Below, in pieces: positions 32,019-40,421 of a stretch of DNA of 40,421 bases. The DNA comes from Kiritimatiellia bacterium (GTDB taxonomy: Bacteria > Verrucomicrobiota > Kiritimatiellia > UBA8416 > JADHWI01), in NCBI GenBank assembly GCA_030744755.1, contig JASLPY010000049.1, forward strand, positions 1 to 40,421, read 5' to 3'. The translations under genes were made by a program, and so were the position numbers. The first letter of the stretch is position 1; the number at the start of each line of letters is the position of its first letter. The notes under the pieces were generated by a model. That model worked only from the letters and a program-made list of their open reading frames with translations, had not been told where the DNA came from and did not search any database.

Positions 32019-32135
32019 TACGAACTGGCCGGCAGGTTGTGCATGCAGCCGCGGGACGCCGGCGTGAACACGAAACTACAGCCCCCCAGTTTATGTTTAT
32101 GCATGTTTGGGCGGCAAAATGAATGGAGCACAGCT

Positions 32136-33062
32136 ATGGCTGGACGAGCGATAGTCTTTGCAGGACAGGGAGCCCAGTTTGTGGGAATGGGCAAGGACCT
32201 GGTGGATGCCAATCCGGAATACCAGGAGCTCTTTGACAGGGCTGACGAAATCCTCGGTTACGGACTCTCCAAGATATGTTTTGAAGGTCCGACGGAGGAA
32301 CTCACAAAGACCAACCATTGCCAGCCCGGTATCTTTGTGGCGAGCGTGGTATGCTACAGGGCACTGATGAAGGCCGTTCCCGGCCTGGAAGTGAACAGCA
32401 TGGCTGGCCTGAGCCTCGGCGAGTGGACGGCGTTGCACGCAGCCGGTGCGCTGACGTTCGACGATACGCTGCGTGTTCTGGAAGCCCGCGGCCGCTTTAT
32501 GCAGGAGGCCTGTGACCAGTCGGACGGTTCAATGGTCAGTATCATCGGCCTGTCTGCGGACCAGCTTAAGCCCATCTGTGACAGCGCGGGTGTGAGCATG
32601 GCGAACCTCAACTCGGCACAACAGACGGTGCTTTCCGGAGACAGAAAGGCGATCGAGGAAGCGGAAAAGCTTGCCGGGGACACCGGCGCCAAGAAGACGA
32701 TTATCCTGAGAGTGGCGGGAGCATATCACTCCCCGCTCATGGAATCGGCGGCATTGCAGCTCAAGGAAGTGCTCGATAGCGTTGATATTCAGCCGACTTC
32801 CCTTCCGGTGGTGGCCAACGTGACGGGTGCTCCTCACGGAACTCCGGATGAGATTCGCGAGACGATGCTCAAGCAGGTAACTTCGTCCGTGCTGTGGCAG
32901 GCGGACGTTGAATGGCTCAGGGCCCGGGGCGTGGAAGAATTCGTAGAGTGCGGTCCAGGGAAGGTACTGTCCAGCCTGATCAAGCGAATTGACAGGTCGG
33001 TGCAGGTTTATAATATACAGGACACGGTTACGCTGGACGCTGCAGCGACAGCTCTTGCCTGA
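32136..33062 (+). CDS. fabD: Malonyl-CoA:ACP transacylase
   Basis: A 308-residue enzyme moving malonyl groups from CoA to ACP. The nucleophile is S93 (GLSLGEWTAL) and the partner is H198 (AGAYHSPLM); Q11 lies in FAGQGAQ. The ATG at 32136, with GGAG upstream, begins the family domain. An open frame from 32037 adds 33 Cys-rich residues and is not supported. It directly consumes the product of the adjacent acc operon. Confidence 0.96.
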   Translation: MAGRAIVFAGQGAQFVGMGKDLVDANPEYQELFDRADEILGYGLSKICFEGPTEELTKTNHCQPGIFVASVVCYRALMKAVPGLEVNSMAGLSLGEWTALHAAGALTFDDTLRVLEARGRFMQEACDQSDGSMVSIIGLSADQLKPICDSAGVSMANLNSAQQTVLSGDRKAIEEAEKLAGDTGAKKTIILRVAGAYHSPLMESAALQLKEVLDSVDIQPTSLPVVANVTGAPHGTPDEIRETMLKQVTSSVLWQADVEWLRARGVEEFVECGPGKVLSSLIKRIDRSVQVYNIQDTVTLDAAATALA

Positions 33063-33092
33063 GAATTGGTTTAGAAGAAAGAGGGTGACAAT

Positions 33093-33836
33093 ATGTGTAC
33101 TTTAGAGGGAAAAACAGCACTGGTCACTGGTGCGGCGCGTGGAATCGGTCGCGCGGTGGCTGAGCACCTGGCTGGTAAAGGTGCGGACCTGGCGATATGC
33201 GATCTCAAGGAGGAATGGCTGGCTGACACTGCGGAGGCCATTCGTGCCAAGGGACGCAAAGTTGAGTGCCTGGCTGCCGACGTCAGCAAGTCGGAAGATG
33301 TGGCCGGCACGGTTGACAAGGTGGTCGAGGTAATGGGGGGGATCGATATTCTCGTCAACAATGCCGGGATCACTAAGGATGGCCTTATGGTAAGAATGTC
33401 AGAAGAGGACTGGGATGCCGTTATCTCGGTTAATCTGCGTGGAACCTTCCTTTTTACGAAGGCGGCAGCCCGGCCTATGATGAAAAAACGCAGCGGCGCG
33501 ATCATAAATATCGCTTCGATTATTGGCTTGATTGGCAATGCAGGACAGTGTAATTATGCCGCCTCCAAAGCAGGGGTGATAGCACTGACGAAGTCTGCAG
33601 CGAAGGAACTTGCCGGCAGGGGAGTACGCGTTAACGCTGTCGCACCCGGCTTTATTGAATCGAAGATGACGGAAGTCCTCTCAGAGGATGTTCAGAATTC
33701 GATGCTGGCGGTGATTCCGATGAAGCGTTTCGGGAAGCCTGAGGATATCGCCAAGGCAGTTGGTTTTTTGGCCGGAGAGGGTTCGTCTTATATAACGGGA
33801 CAGGTCTTGACGGTTAGTGGTGGAATGGTAATGTAG
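33093..33836 (+). CDS. fabG: 3-oxoacyl-ACP reductase
   Basis: A 247-residue short-chain dehydrogenase reducing beta-ketoacyl-ACP with NADPH. The cofactor motif is TGAARGIGR (12-20), with NNAG (89-92) and the tetrad N114, S142, Y155 and K159 (YAASK). The C-terminus VSGGMVM is typical. It lies between fabD and acpP, as in many fab clusters. Confidence 0.97.
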   Translation: MCTLEGKTALVTGAARGIGRAVAEHLAGKGADLAICDLKEEWLADTAEAIRAKGRKVECLAADVSKSEDVAGTVDKVVEVMGGIDILVNNAGITKDGLMVRMSEEDWDAVISVNLRGTFLFTKAAARPMMKKRSGAIINIASIIGLIGNAGQCNYAASKAGVIALTKSAAKELAGRGVRVNAVAPGFIESKMTEVLSEDVQNSMLAVIPMKRFGKPEDIAKAVGFLAGEGSSYITGQVLTVSGGMVM

Positions 33837-33893
33837 TGCATGTGCTTGGTGATACAATGCTTGGAATACGAAACTCAGTGAAGGAGAAATGAA

Positions 33894-34133
33894 ATGGCAC
33901 TCGAAGATAAAGTCAAAGAAATCATCGTAGAGCAGCTTGGCGTTGGCGCCGACCAGGTGACAACAGAGGCCTCGTTCATCGAGGATCTTGGTGCCGACTC
34001 ACTGGATACGGTTGAACTCGTGATGGCTTTCGAAGAAGAATTTGATGCCGAGATTCCCGATGAAGACGCCGAGAAGCTGACGACAGTAGGCTCTATCGTC
34101 GAATATCTCAAGAGCAAAGGCTTCGATGAGTAA
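33894..34133 (+). CDS. acpP: Acyl carrier protein
   Basis: A 79-residue acidic four-helix carrier. S36 in [12 protein letters not shown] takes the 4'-phosphopantetheine arm. AGGAG precedes the ATG by seven bases. A strong hairpin follows the gene. Confidence 0.97.
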   Translation: MALEDKVKEIIVEQLGVGADQVTTEASFIEDLGADSLDTVELVMAFEEEFDAEIPDEDAEKLTTVGSIVEYLKSKGFDE

Positions 34134-34147
34134 CGACTGCTGAGAAG

Positions 34148-34184
34148 AGACCGGGGAGGGTGTTATATCTTCCTCGGTCTTTTC
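34148..34184 (+). terminator. Terminator or attenuator between acpP and fabF
   Basis: AGACCGGGGAGG (34148-34159) pairs with CTTCCTCGGTCT (34169-34180) with two G-U pairs and a 9-base loop, followed by TTTT (34180-34184 region) and CTGT. This is the standard intrinsic-terminator form. fabF follows in the same direction with no clear promoter between, so partial read-through would make acpP more abundant than fabF. Confidence 0.75.
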
Positions 34185-34224
34185 TGTGCTCTTCAGGGCA
34201 GTAAGAACGGAGACGGGGGCTGAG

Positions 34225-35460
34225 ATGAGAAAAGTTGTCATCACGGGTATTGGTGTTGTCTCGCCGGTGGGGTCCACCCTGGACTCATTCTGGCAGAGCA
34301 TTACTTCCGGTGTATCCGGTATTGGCCATATCGACGCGTTCGATACGACAGACTTTGCCGTCAAGATTGCGGGACAGGTTACCGATTTTGATCCGAACGA
34401 CTTCATTGCCCGCAAGGAGCAGCGCCGTATGGACCGCTACTGCCACTTGGCTCTCGGTGCTGCGAAGATGGCCGTGAGTAATTCGGGACTGGACACGGCT
34501 GCCGAGAATCCAGAGCGTATGGGTGCTCTCGTCGGCTCGGGCGTGGGCGGAATCAAGACCGTGGAGCTTCAGCACGATATCCTGAACAACAAGGGCCCCG
34601 GCCGCTGCTCGCCGTTCACAATTCCCCAGATGATTTGCAACATGGCTTCGGGTCTTATTGCCATAGATCACAACCTCAAGGGGCCCAACTACTCGCCGGT
34701 TTCTGCCTGCGCAACTGGGGCTCACTCCATCGGCGAAGCAATGAAGATCATCAGGCGCGACGAAGCGGACGTGATGATTGCCGGCGGAGCCGAAGCGTCG
34801 ATCACCCCCCTGAGCATTGCAGGTTTTGCGGCAATGCGGGCGCTTTCCACCAGGAACGACGAACCCAAGAGAGCCAGCCGGCCTTTCGATGTGGATCGTG
34901 ACGGATTTGTAATGGGTGAAGGCGCGGCAATCGTCGTTGTTGAGGAACTCGAACGCGCAAAGGCCAGGGGAGCGCATATCTACGCCGAAGTGGCCGGCTT
35001 TGGAATGAGCTGTGATGCGTTCCATATGACTGCTCCTTCTGGGGACGGTGAGGGTGCGACAAGGGCGATAAAGCTGGCACTCCAAGACGGTCAGATTGCT
35101 CCCGAGGATGTGGACTACATCAATGCCCACGGTACGAGCACCCCACTCAACGACAAGATTGAGACGCGGGCCATCAAGGGAGCACTCGGAGAGGAAGCCG
35201 CACGCAAGGTCATGATAAGCTCCTCTAAGTCCATGACCGGTCACCTTCTGGGTGCCGCCGGCGGAATTGAAACCGCTGTCTGTGCCCTGGCGATCGAGAA
35301 TGGAGTTGTTCCTCCGACCATCAACCATGACAACCCTGACCCGGAATGCGATTTGGATTACATCCCGAACGTGTCGCGGGAAACGGAAGTCAACGCCTGC
35401 CTGAACAACTCCCTGGGCTTCGGCGGACACAACGCCTGCCTGGCTATCAAGAAAGCGTGA
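34225..35460 (+). CDS. fabF: Beta-ketoacyl-ACP synthase II
   Basis: A 411-residue elongating condensing enzyme. The catalytic residues are C162 (VSACATGAHSIGEA), H302 (NAHGTSTPLND) and H340 (MTGHLLGAAGGIE). The ATG at 34225 starts the conserved MRKVVITGIGVVSPVG; a frame from 34186 only adds terminator-flank sequence. It is the last gene of the cluster. fabZ and fabI are not in the window. Confidence 0.97.
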   Translation: MRKVVITGIGVVSPVGSTLDSFWQSITSGVSGIGHIDAFDTTDFAVKIAGQVTDFDPNDFIARKEQRRMDRYCHLALGAAKMAVSNSGLDTAAENPERMGALVGSGVGGIKTVELQHDILNNKGPGRCSPFTIPQMICNMASGLIAIDHNLKGPNYSPVSACATGAHSIGEAMKIIRRDEADVMIAGGAEASITPLSIAGFAAMRALSTRNDEPKRASRPFDVDRDGFVMGEGAAIVVVEELERAKARGAHIYAEVAGFGMSCDAFHMTAPSGDGEGATRAIKLALQDGQIAPEDVDYINAHGTSTPLNDKIETRAIKGALGEEAARKVMISSSKSMTGHLLGAAGGIETAVCALAIENGVVPPTINHDNPDPECDLDYIPNVSRETEVNACLNNSLGFGGHNACLAIKKA

Positions 35461-35461
35461 G

Positions 35462-35480
35462 GCGTGGCCGTTGGCCACGC
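35462..35480. terminator. Hairpin after fabF
   Basis: GCGTGGCC (35462-35469) and GGCCACGC (35473-35480) form a perfect 8-bp stem with a 3-base loop just after the fabF stop. There is no T-run, so a terminator role is uncertain. It abuts the heptamer array of the next element. Confidence 0.4.
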
Positions 35481-35686
35481 AACGCCCAACGTCCAACGCC
35501 CAACGTCCAACATCCAAGTTGGGAACTGAGAATGCTCCCTGCTACTGAAAAGCGTGGCTGTTTCTTCGTATGCGAGCTCGCCATTGGAGCCCCGTCTCCA
35601 ATCCCCTCCCCGGGAGGGGTGGATCGGCCGCAGGCCGAGACGGGGTGGGTTCGTTGGATGTTGGGCGTTGGACGTTGGGCGTTGGA
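35481..35686. repeat. About 206-bp element bounded by inverted heptamer arrays
   Basis: The left end is five 7-bp units (AACGCCC, AACGTCC, AACGCCC, AACGTCC, AACATCC; 35481-35515). The right end (35656-35686) is the inverted array GGATGTT, GGGCGTT, GGACGTT, GGGCGTT plus GGA. The core of about 140 bases has several hairpins, including ATTGGAG/CTCCAAT, a CCCCTCCCCGGGAGGGG palindrome and GTCTC/GAGAC. No protein is encoded. It lies between convergent fabF and glmM and resembles a non-autonomous repeat element. Confidence 0.65.
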
Positions 35687-35705
35687 AGCCGTAACTCCCC
35701 TCCCG

Positions 35706-37055
35706 TTACCCAATCAACTCCCTGACCTTTGCGGCCAGGGATTCCGCTGTTTCGTGGGTTTGCTCTTCCGTAGGGCCTTCTACCATAACCCTGCAGAGAT
35801 TCTGTGTTCCCGAATACCTGATGAGTACGCGGCCTTTTCCGGCCATTCCGGTCTCGGCACCGGCGATTGCTTCCTGCAACTCGGGCAGATCTTCGAGTGC
35901 GGGTTTCGATGACACTTCGACGTTGATGAGTATCTGTGGCGCCTGCTTGAATATCTCCGCGAGCGTCGAGAGCTTCTCTCCTGTTCGCTGCATGACGGCC
36001 AGGAGCTGCAGGGCGGTTATTATGCCGTCGCCGGTGGTGTGGTGGTCCAGGAATATCACGTGGCCTGACTGCTCGCCACCGATCGATGCGCCCCTTTTCT
36101 GCATCAACTCCAGTACGTTCTTGTCGCCAACATCCGCATCTTCGTAGATGATACCCAGTTCATCAAGCGCGAGTCGCATGCCCAGGTTGCTCATAGGGGT
36201 AACTATCAGCAGGTTGTTACGCAGTATTCCACGGTCCTTCATATCCTTCGCGCAGATGGCGAGGATGTGGTCGCCGGTGAGTTCACGGCCATTCTCGTCA
36301 ACCGCGGTCAGCCGGTCACCATCTCCGTCAAAAGCCAGCCCTGCATGAGCTCCGGTATCCTTAACCGCCACCACCAGGTCATCCGTAAACTGCGATCCGC
36401 ATTGATCGTTGATGTTCCTGCCGTTGGGCCGATCATGAATCGCCGTTACTTCCGCGCCCAGTTCCGAGAAGATTATCGGCGCAAGGTGGTAGGTCGCGCC
36501 GTTGCCACAGTCCAGGACGAGTTTGAGTCCTTCCAGGGTCAGGTCTCCAGGAAACGCGGTCTTGCAGAAAACCGTGTATCGTCCAATGGCGTCATCTATG
36601 CGCTGGGCCTTGCCTATCTCGTCCGCGGTCGGTCTCACGGAGGAGATCTCATCCGAGGTCATGAGTTTTTCAATCTCACGTTCGATCTCGTCGGAGAGCT
36701 TGTAACCGTTCCAGGAGAATATCTTGATACCGTTGTCCTGGTAGGGGTTGTGGGACGCGGAGATCACGATACCGGCATCGGCCCTCATATCACGGGTGAT
36801 GAACGCTATTCCGGGCGTAGGCATGGGCCCCACGAGGAGTACGTCGACGCCCATCGAACAGATTCCCGCCGTGAGCGCCGTCTCCAGCATGTAGCCGCTG
36901 AGCCTGGTGTCCTTGCCGATGACAATGCGGTGCCGCCCTCCGTGCCGCCTGCAAAGATGGGCCGTCGCCCGTCCAACGGCAAGGGCCGTTTCGGCGGTCA
37001 TCGGGTAAACGTTTGCAACACCACGAATACCATCTGTCCCGAAAAGGTCGCCCAT
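35706..37055 (-). CDS. glmM: Phosphoglucosamine mutase
   Basis: A 449-residue enzyme converting glucosamine-6-phosphate to glucosamine-1-phosphate for peptidoglycan and lipopolysaccharide precursors. It starts LFGTDGIRGVAN. The phospho-serine is S101 (ISASHNPYQDNGIK), the metal site is D243, D245 and D247 (DGDGDR), and the sugar-binding GGEQSGH and phosphate-binding RYSGTQNLCRVM are present. It is the last of three minus-strand genes for UDP-GlcNAc synthesis. Confidence 0.96.
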   Translation of the reverse strand: MGDLFGTDGIRGVANVYPMTAETALAVGRATAHLCRRHGGRHRIVIGKDTRLSGYMLETALTAGICSMGVDVLLVGPMPTPGIAFITRDMRADAGIVISASHNPYQDNGIKIFSWNGYKLSDEIEREIEKLMTSDEISSVRPTADEIGKAQRIDDAIGRYTVFCKTAFPGDLTLEGLKLVLDCGNGATYHLAPIIFSELGAEVTAIHDRPNGRNINDQCGSQFTDDLVVAVKDTGAHAGLAFDGDGDRLTAVDENGRELTGDHILAICAKDMKDRGILRNNLLIVTPMSNLGMRLALDELGIIYEDADVGDKNVLELMQKRGASIGGEQSGHVIFLDHHTTGDGIITALQLLAVMQRTGEKLSTLAEIFKQAPQILINVEVSSKPALEDLPELQEAIAGAETGMAGKGRVLIRYSGTQNLCRVMVEGPTEEQTHETAESLAAKVRELIG

Positions 37056-37083
37056 ACAATGCTCCGTTTCTGATTGTGACTTC

Positions 37084-38307
37084 TTAACCTGCCCAGAAAC
37101 CCCGGACCGTATCCACGATGGCCTGGAGCCATGCCGTTCCGGCTGTCCGCTCTCCTGGAGTGAGCGCCTTTATGGAGCCGGGGTAATCCGTGCCAGGGGC
37201 CATCTTATCTACGGCTGTCAGCAGAATGTCGCGCTGTTCCACGGCGCATTCGCCGAGCTGTGCGCTTTCAATTCTTCCAGCGACATCCGGCCACTGTTTC
37301 TCAAGGAGCTTCTGACTGTCGAAAGGCGTGGAAGGGACGTCGCCTCCAAACTTTGCTTCGGCAAGCTCCAGTGACAGTTTCATGTTGCCGGCAAGCTGCC
37401 CCATACGTTTCAGGCGTTCCTGTACCATCGAATCGATACGTCCAATCGCTGACTCGGCACATTGAGCCCCCTGTTCAGTTCCGGAAAGCAGAGGAGTGCG
37501 GACACTGCGGTACCATTCCCTGAGAGCAACAATGTTCCCGATGTAAACAAGGTTGTTTTCAACGATCCGGGAGATACTTCCGTAAAGACCCGGCTGGTAC
37601 GGCATCTTGCCGGTCGTACGCGCAAACTGCCCGAAGACCAGTGTCCCGGGCGTGGTTACATCCCTGCGGTACACGGTTCCCGCCGCAATGATGGTGCCGT
37701 AGTCTATGCGCGAAGGCCCGACAAGGCCACCCTGTCCACCCAGGAATATGGGCGGGCAATCGAGCATTACTCCGCGTGCCACGTCTCCGATCAGCGACGG
37801 CGTTGCCTTGTCCTGGTGCGGCGTGTAGTTGAAATGGATGTACGAGGACCCGACTTCCGAATGGTCCAGCCCGCTTGTTCCGCCCGCCATGAGGCAATCG
37901 CAGAAGTTGACGAGACTGCCCAGTGTCACGAACGGCAGCAGGACGGTTTGTTTGAGCCCGACGCTGTGTGCACATGAAGACTGTTCCTCAAGCAGCGTGC
38001 CTGGCCGGACATGAGCCCCGGAACCAAACGTTACTCCAGAAAGCATCGTTGAGCCGGAGAAGTAGCCGCCTTTGAGGATCACCTTGTCTGCCAGCTGGCA
38101 GTCTTCTATCGTTACGGGGCCTTCCTGTCCAAGTTCGCTCCCGGGACCTATTGTTGTGTTCACGCCGTAGATCCGGCAGCCCGGATGGATAATCGCCTGC
38201 GGGGATATCCTGGAGGGGTCGACCGATTCGTCGATATGAACTGACTGGGGGTTGCGAATATCGGTTCCCCCGGCCATCACAGTCTGTACCTGTTCTGATA
38301 TCATCAT
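37084..38307 (-). CDS. GlmU-type left-handed beta-helix acetyltransferase without pyrophosphorylase domain
   Basis: A 407-residue hexapeptide-repeat protein. Residues about 28-250 form a left-handed beta-helix. HVRPGTLLEEQSSCAHSVG, GSLVNFCDCLMAGG and HFNYTPHQDKATPSLIGD parallel the acetyltransferase part of GlmU (RPG, GNFVE and NYDG-K-T regions). The N-terminal LxAGxGTRM uridylyltransferase domain is absent. The last 140 residues are helical and not recognised. It lies between glmS and glmM, so acetylation of glucosamine-1-phosphate is likely. The ATG shares one base with the glmS stop; GTG at 38310 is an alternative start. Confidence 0.8.
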   Translation of the reverse strand: MMISEQVQTVMAGGTDIRNPQSVHIDESVDPSRISPQAIIHPGCRIYGVNTTIGPGSELGQEGPVTIEDCQLADKVILKGGYFSGSTMLSGVTFGSGAHVRPGTLLEEQSSCAHSVGLKQTVLLPFVTLGSLVNFCDCLMAGGTSGLDHSEVGSSYIHFNYTPHQDKATPSLIGDVARGVMLDCPPIFLGGQGGLVGPSRIDYGTIIAAGTVYRRDVTTPGTLVFGQFARTTGKMPYQPGLYGSISRIVENNLVYIGNIVALREWYRSVRTPLLSGTEQGAQCAESAIGRIDSMVQERLKRMGQLAGNMKLSLELAEAKFGGDVPSTPFDSQKLLEKQWPDVAGRIESAQLGECAVEQRDILLTAVDKMAPGTDYPGSIKALTPGERTAGTAWLQAIVDTVRGFWAG

Positions 38308-40151
38308 CACTCAACTGTCACAGACTTCGCCAGGTTGCGTGGTTGATCGATGGAACATCCACGGATCTTCGCAACGTGGTAGGCAAAAAGCTGTTCGGCG
38401 ATAACGACCGGTATGGGGGTCAGGAACTCGGCGCACGGAGGAATGCGTATGACATCATCACAATGCGCATCAATATCCTTATCGCCTTCCGTGGCGATGG
38501 CTATCACCGGTGCTTTCCTGGCCATGCATTCCTGCATGTTTCCTATTGTCTTGTCCTTGCCCTGGATGTCCGGGACAAGGCCGACGACGGGCACGTCCTC
38601 GCCAAGAAGAGCAATCGGGCCGTGCTTGAGTTCCGCCGCATGGTATCCCTCGGCATGAATGTAGGAGATCTCTTTCAGCTTCAGGGCGCCTTCCATGGCG
38701 ACCGGGTACATGTACCCGCGTCCGATGAAGAAGAAGTCCTCTGCCTTGGCATACTTTTCGGCAATCCTCCTGATGTCTTCTTCCTGGTCAATCACCGCCT
38801 GGGCCATTTCCGGCAGACTCATCATTTCCCGAACCATCCGCTGCCCGACCTGTGTCGACAGCCTTCTTGTTCTGCCGAGGGCAATAGCCATCATGGCCAT
38901 GACGGAAACCTGACAGGTGAAAGCTTTCGTTGAGGCCACGCCGATCTCCGGCCCGGCATGCAGGTATACGCCCCGGCCGGTTTCACGGGCAATGGTCGAG
39001 CCGACGACATTGCAGACTCCAAGAACCGTGGCACCCTTTCTCTGGGCTTCGCGGACCGCGGCCAGGGTGTCGGCAGTTTCCCCGGACTGGCTGATCGCCA
39101 GCATGTAGGTGTCTCGCTGTATGATCGGATTCCGGTAGCGGAATTCGGCGGCCTGCTGAACTTCTGCGGGAATGCTGGCGAAGTCTTCAAAGTAATTCTT
39201 TCCAACCATCCCGGCATACATTGACGTACCGCAGGCGGCGATGAGAATCCTGTCGATCCGCGCCATTTCGTAAGGGTCCATCTGCATGCCGCTGAGCTTC
39301 GTGGTGCCTTCCGAGTCAACCAGGCGCCCGCGTGTTGCGTTGGAAATGGCCGTTGGTTGCTCGTGAATCTCCTTGAGCATGAAGTGCTCATGGCCCGCCT
39401 TCTCGATCTGGTCAATGTCCCAGTCTATATGCGTGGTCTCGCGGGACACCGGCACATTCTTGACCGACACGACTTCAACGTTGTCGCCGGTGGCGGTGAG
39501 TATGTCACCGTCGTTGAGGAAAATGACCTGCTTGGTGTGCTGCACGATGGCACTCACATCCGAGGCAACAATGGTTTCGCCATCGCAGATGCCTACGGCA
39601 ATGGGGCTGCCTTTCCGGGCGGCGACCATGGTGCTGGGGTGGTGGACCGATATTACGGCGATTCCATAGGTGCCTTCGACCATTTCAAGTGTTGCGGCAA
39701 CTGCCCTGGTAAGGTCGCCTTCGTAACATTGTTCCACGAGTTGCGCTATTACTTCGGAGTCGGTATCGCTGACGAACTCGAAACCTTCCTGCGCCAATCT
39801 GGATTTGAGGGCGATGTAGTTCTCGATAATCCCGTTGTGGACGATTGCGAATTCGCCGTTGCGGCTCAGGTGGGGATGCGCGTTGACGCGGTTGGGTTCA
39901 CCGTGTGTGGCCCAGCGGGTATGGCCGATGCCAAGTGTGGCGCCGGTAGATTCGGCTGGCATTTCGGCGGCGAGAGAAGTTTCCAGGTCATCTATCTTGC
40001 CCGGGGTTTTCACGATGTTGAGCCGGCTTGTCCGGGGATTGAGAAGGGCAACCCCGGAGGAGTCGTAACCACGGTACTCCAGACGGTGAAGACCGGAAAT
40101 TATGATGTTTGTGGCTGCCTTGTTGCCCACATATCCCACGATTCCGCACAT
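38307..40151 (-). CDS. glmS: Glutamine-fructose-6-phosphate aminotransferase
   Basis: A 614-residue enzyme making glucosamine-6-phosphate, the first step of amino-sugar synthesis. The glutaminase domain begins MCGIVGYVG, C2 being the nucleophile after Met removal, and has LEYRGYDSSG, GHTRWATHG and HNGIIENY. Two SIS sugar-isomerase domains follow, with ACGTSMYAG and SQSGETADT. The C-terminus DQPRNLAKSVTVE is canonical. It is the first gene of the glmS, acetyltransferase, glmM operon. The leader of about 105 bases does not look like a glmS ribozyme. Confidence 0.97.
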   Translation of the reverse strand: MCGIVGYVGNKAATNIIISGLHRLEYRGYDSSGVALLNPRTSRLNIVKTPGKIDDLETSLAAEMPAESTGATLGIGHTRWATHGEPNRVNAHPHLSRNGEFAIVHNGIIENYIALKSRLAQEGFEFVSDTDSEVIAQLVEQCYEGDLTRAVAATLEMVEGTYGIAVISVHHPSTMVAARKGSPIAVGICDGETIVASDVSAIVQHTKQVIFLNDGDILTATGDNVEVVSVKNVPVSRETTHIDWDIDQIEKAGHEHFMLKEIHEQPTAISNATRGRLVDSEGTTKLSGMQMDPYEMARIDRILIAACGTSMYAGMVGKNYFEDFASIPAEVQQAAEFRYRNPIIQRDTYMLAISQSGETADTLAAVREAQRKGATVLGVCNVVGSTIARETGRGVYLHAGPEIGVASTKAFTCQVSVMAMMAIALGRTRRLSTQVGQRMVREMMSLPEMAQAVIDQEEDIRRIAEKYAKAEDFFFIGRGYMYPVAMEGALKLKEISYIHAEGYHAAELKHGPIALLGEDVPVVGLVPDIQGKDKTIGNMQECMARKAPVIAIATEGDKDIDAHCDDVIRIPPCAEFLTPIPVVIAEQLFAYHVAKIRGCSIDQPRNLAKSVTVE

Positions 40152-40262
40152 TGTCGAGTCTCCACTAACTACCAGAACTCCGCACGTTACGCATATTTGC
40201 GAAAACGGCCTCAGCGGAAGGATGTTCCGGCGGACACATTCACCCGATTGTTAGGAAAAGAA

Positions 40263-40289
40263 AGTATATCAAACACCCTTTTGGCGCAA
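40263..40289 (-). promoter_or_regulatory. Possible glmS promoter
   Basis: On the minus strand TATACT (40268-40263) is preceded by TGA (40271-40269), giving an extended -10 TGnTATAAT-like element. TTGCGC (40289-40284) lies only 15 bases upstream as a weak -35. Transcription would start near 40256, leaving a leader of about 105 bases. Beyond it, to the window end, I see no gene. Confidence 0.45.
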
Positions 40290-40421
40290 CTGTAAACGAG
40301 TGCATGCTGCGCTGTTGCCTGTAGAACGGGTTTAGGCTGAATAGATCCAGCAGGCATTTGAGGATGAGAATGGGAGAACGTAACCACCCGCGCCCCCGCG
40401 CTGGAGCTCCCGAGGACACAG

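Noticed and set aside
32037..32135. N-terminal extension of fabD
   Set aside because: It adds 33 Cys-rich residues unlike the family; the ATG at 32136 has a ribosome-binding site and starts the domain.
34285..35517. A 410-codon antisense open frame over fabF
   Set aside because: Shadow of fabF codon bias; no domain and no start signal, while fabF is fully conserved.
40152..40256. glmS ribozyme in the glmS leader
   Set aside because: The leader is short and I see none of the conserved core pairing; only a promoter is suggested.
39357..40295. A 312-codon open frame opposite glmS
   Set aside because: Antisense shadow of a clear glmS gene.

Overview
The window reads as chromosomal DNA of a Gram-negative-type bacterium of the PVC group, most likely Kiritimatiellota/Verrucomicrobiota. 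This is inferred from secreted proteins with DUF11, thrombospondin-type-3-like and FYR-tail modules, from intergenic DNA rich in heptamer and palindromic repeats, and from gene content. No 16S rRNA gene is present, so the assignment is not proven. Genes are densely packed with many 1-8 bp overlaps. No transposase, phage gene or CRISPR array was found.

Layout: (1) 371-5661: an oxidoreductase, a CDP-alcohol phosphatidyltransferase coupled to era, and a convergent U32 protein carrying an in-frame palindromic insert. (2) 5723-5893: tRNA-Ala(GGC) with a consensus promoter and an extended precursor stem. (3) 6186-11789: an accessory island. A membrane protein is coupled to a secreted DUF11 protein. 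A paralogue of equal length carries an in-frame amber codon, and a third copy survives only as a 3' remnant. Two toxin-antitoxin modules (MntA-HepT and HigBA) and a regulator fragment lie between the copies. (4) 12106-15102: a substrate-binding lipoprotein, a histidine kinase and a response regulator with no permease or ATPase. (5) 15141-18509 on the minus strand: tsaB followed by a secreted subtilisin-like protease. (6) 18657-23526: a stand-alone IMP cyclohydrolase domain, queD, a PHP phosphoesterase, fmt, aroB and an unknown gene. (7) 23648-28070 on the minus strand: accD, a ParB-domain gene, accA and a fusion of a Lys-rich tail, a pyruvate/oxaloacetate carboxyltransferase and an AccB-like biotin carrier. 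(8) 28229-35460: rsmD, coaD, yceD, rpmF, plsX, fabH, fabD, fabG, acpP and fabF. (9) 35706-40151 on the minus strand: glmS, a GlmU-type acetyltransferase and glmM.

Regions 7 and 8 together make malonyl-CoA and use it to start and extend fatty acids. The most interesting inference is that region 7 encodes a transcarboxylase-like assembly. The fusion protein would take carboxyl from oxaloacetate onto its own biotin, and AccAD would pass it to acetyl-CoA without biotin carboxylase. AccC is absent here but could lie elsewhere in the genome. Region 9 makes amino-sugar precursors for the cell envelope. The secreted proteins of regions 3 and 5 share a C-terminal module of about 75 residues that may be a sorting or anchoring signal.
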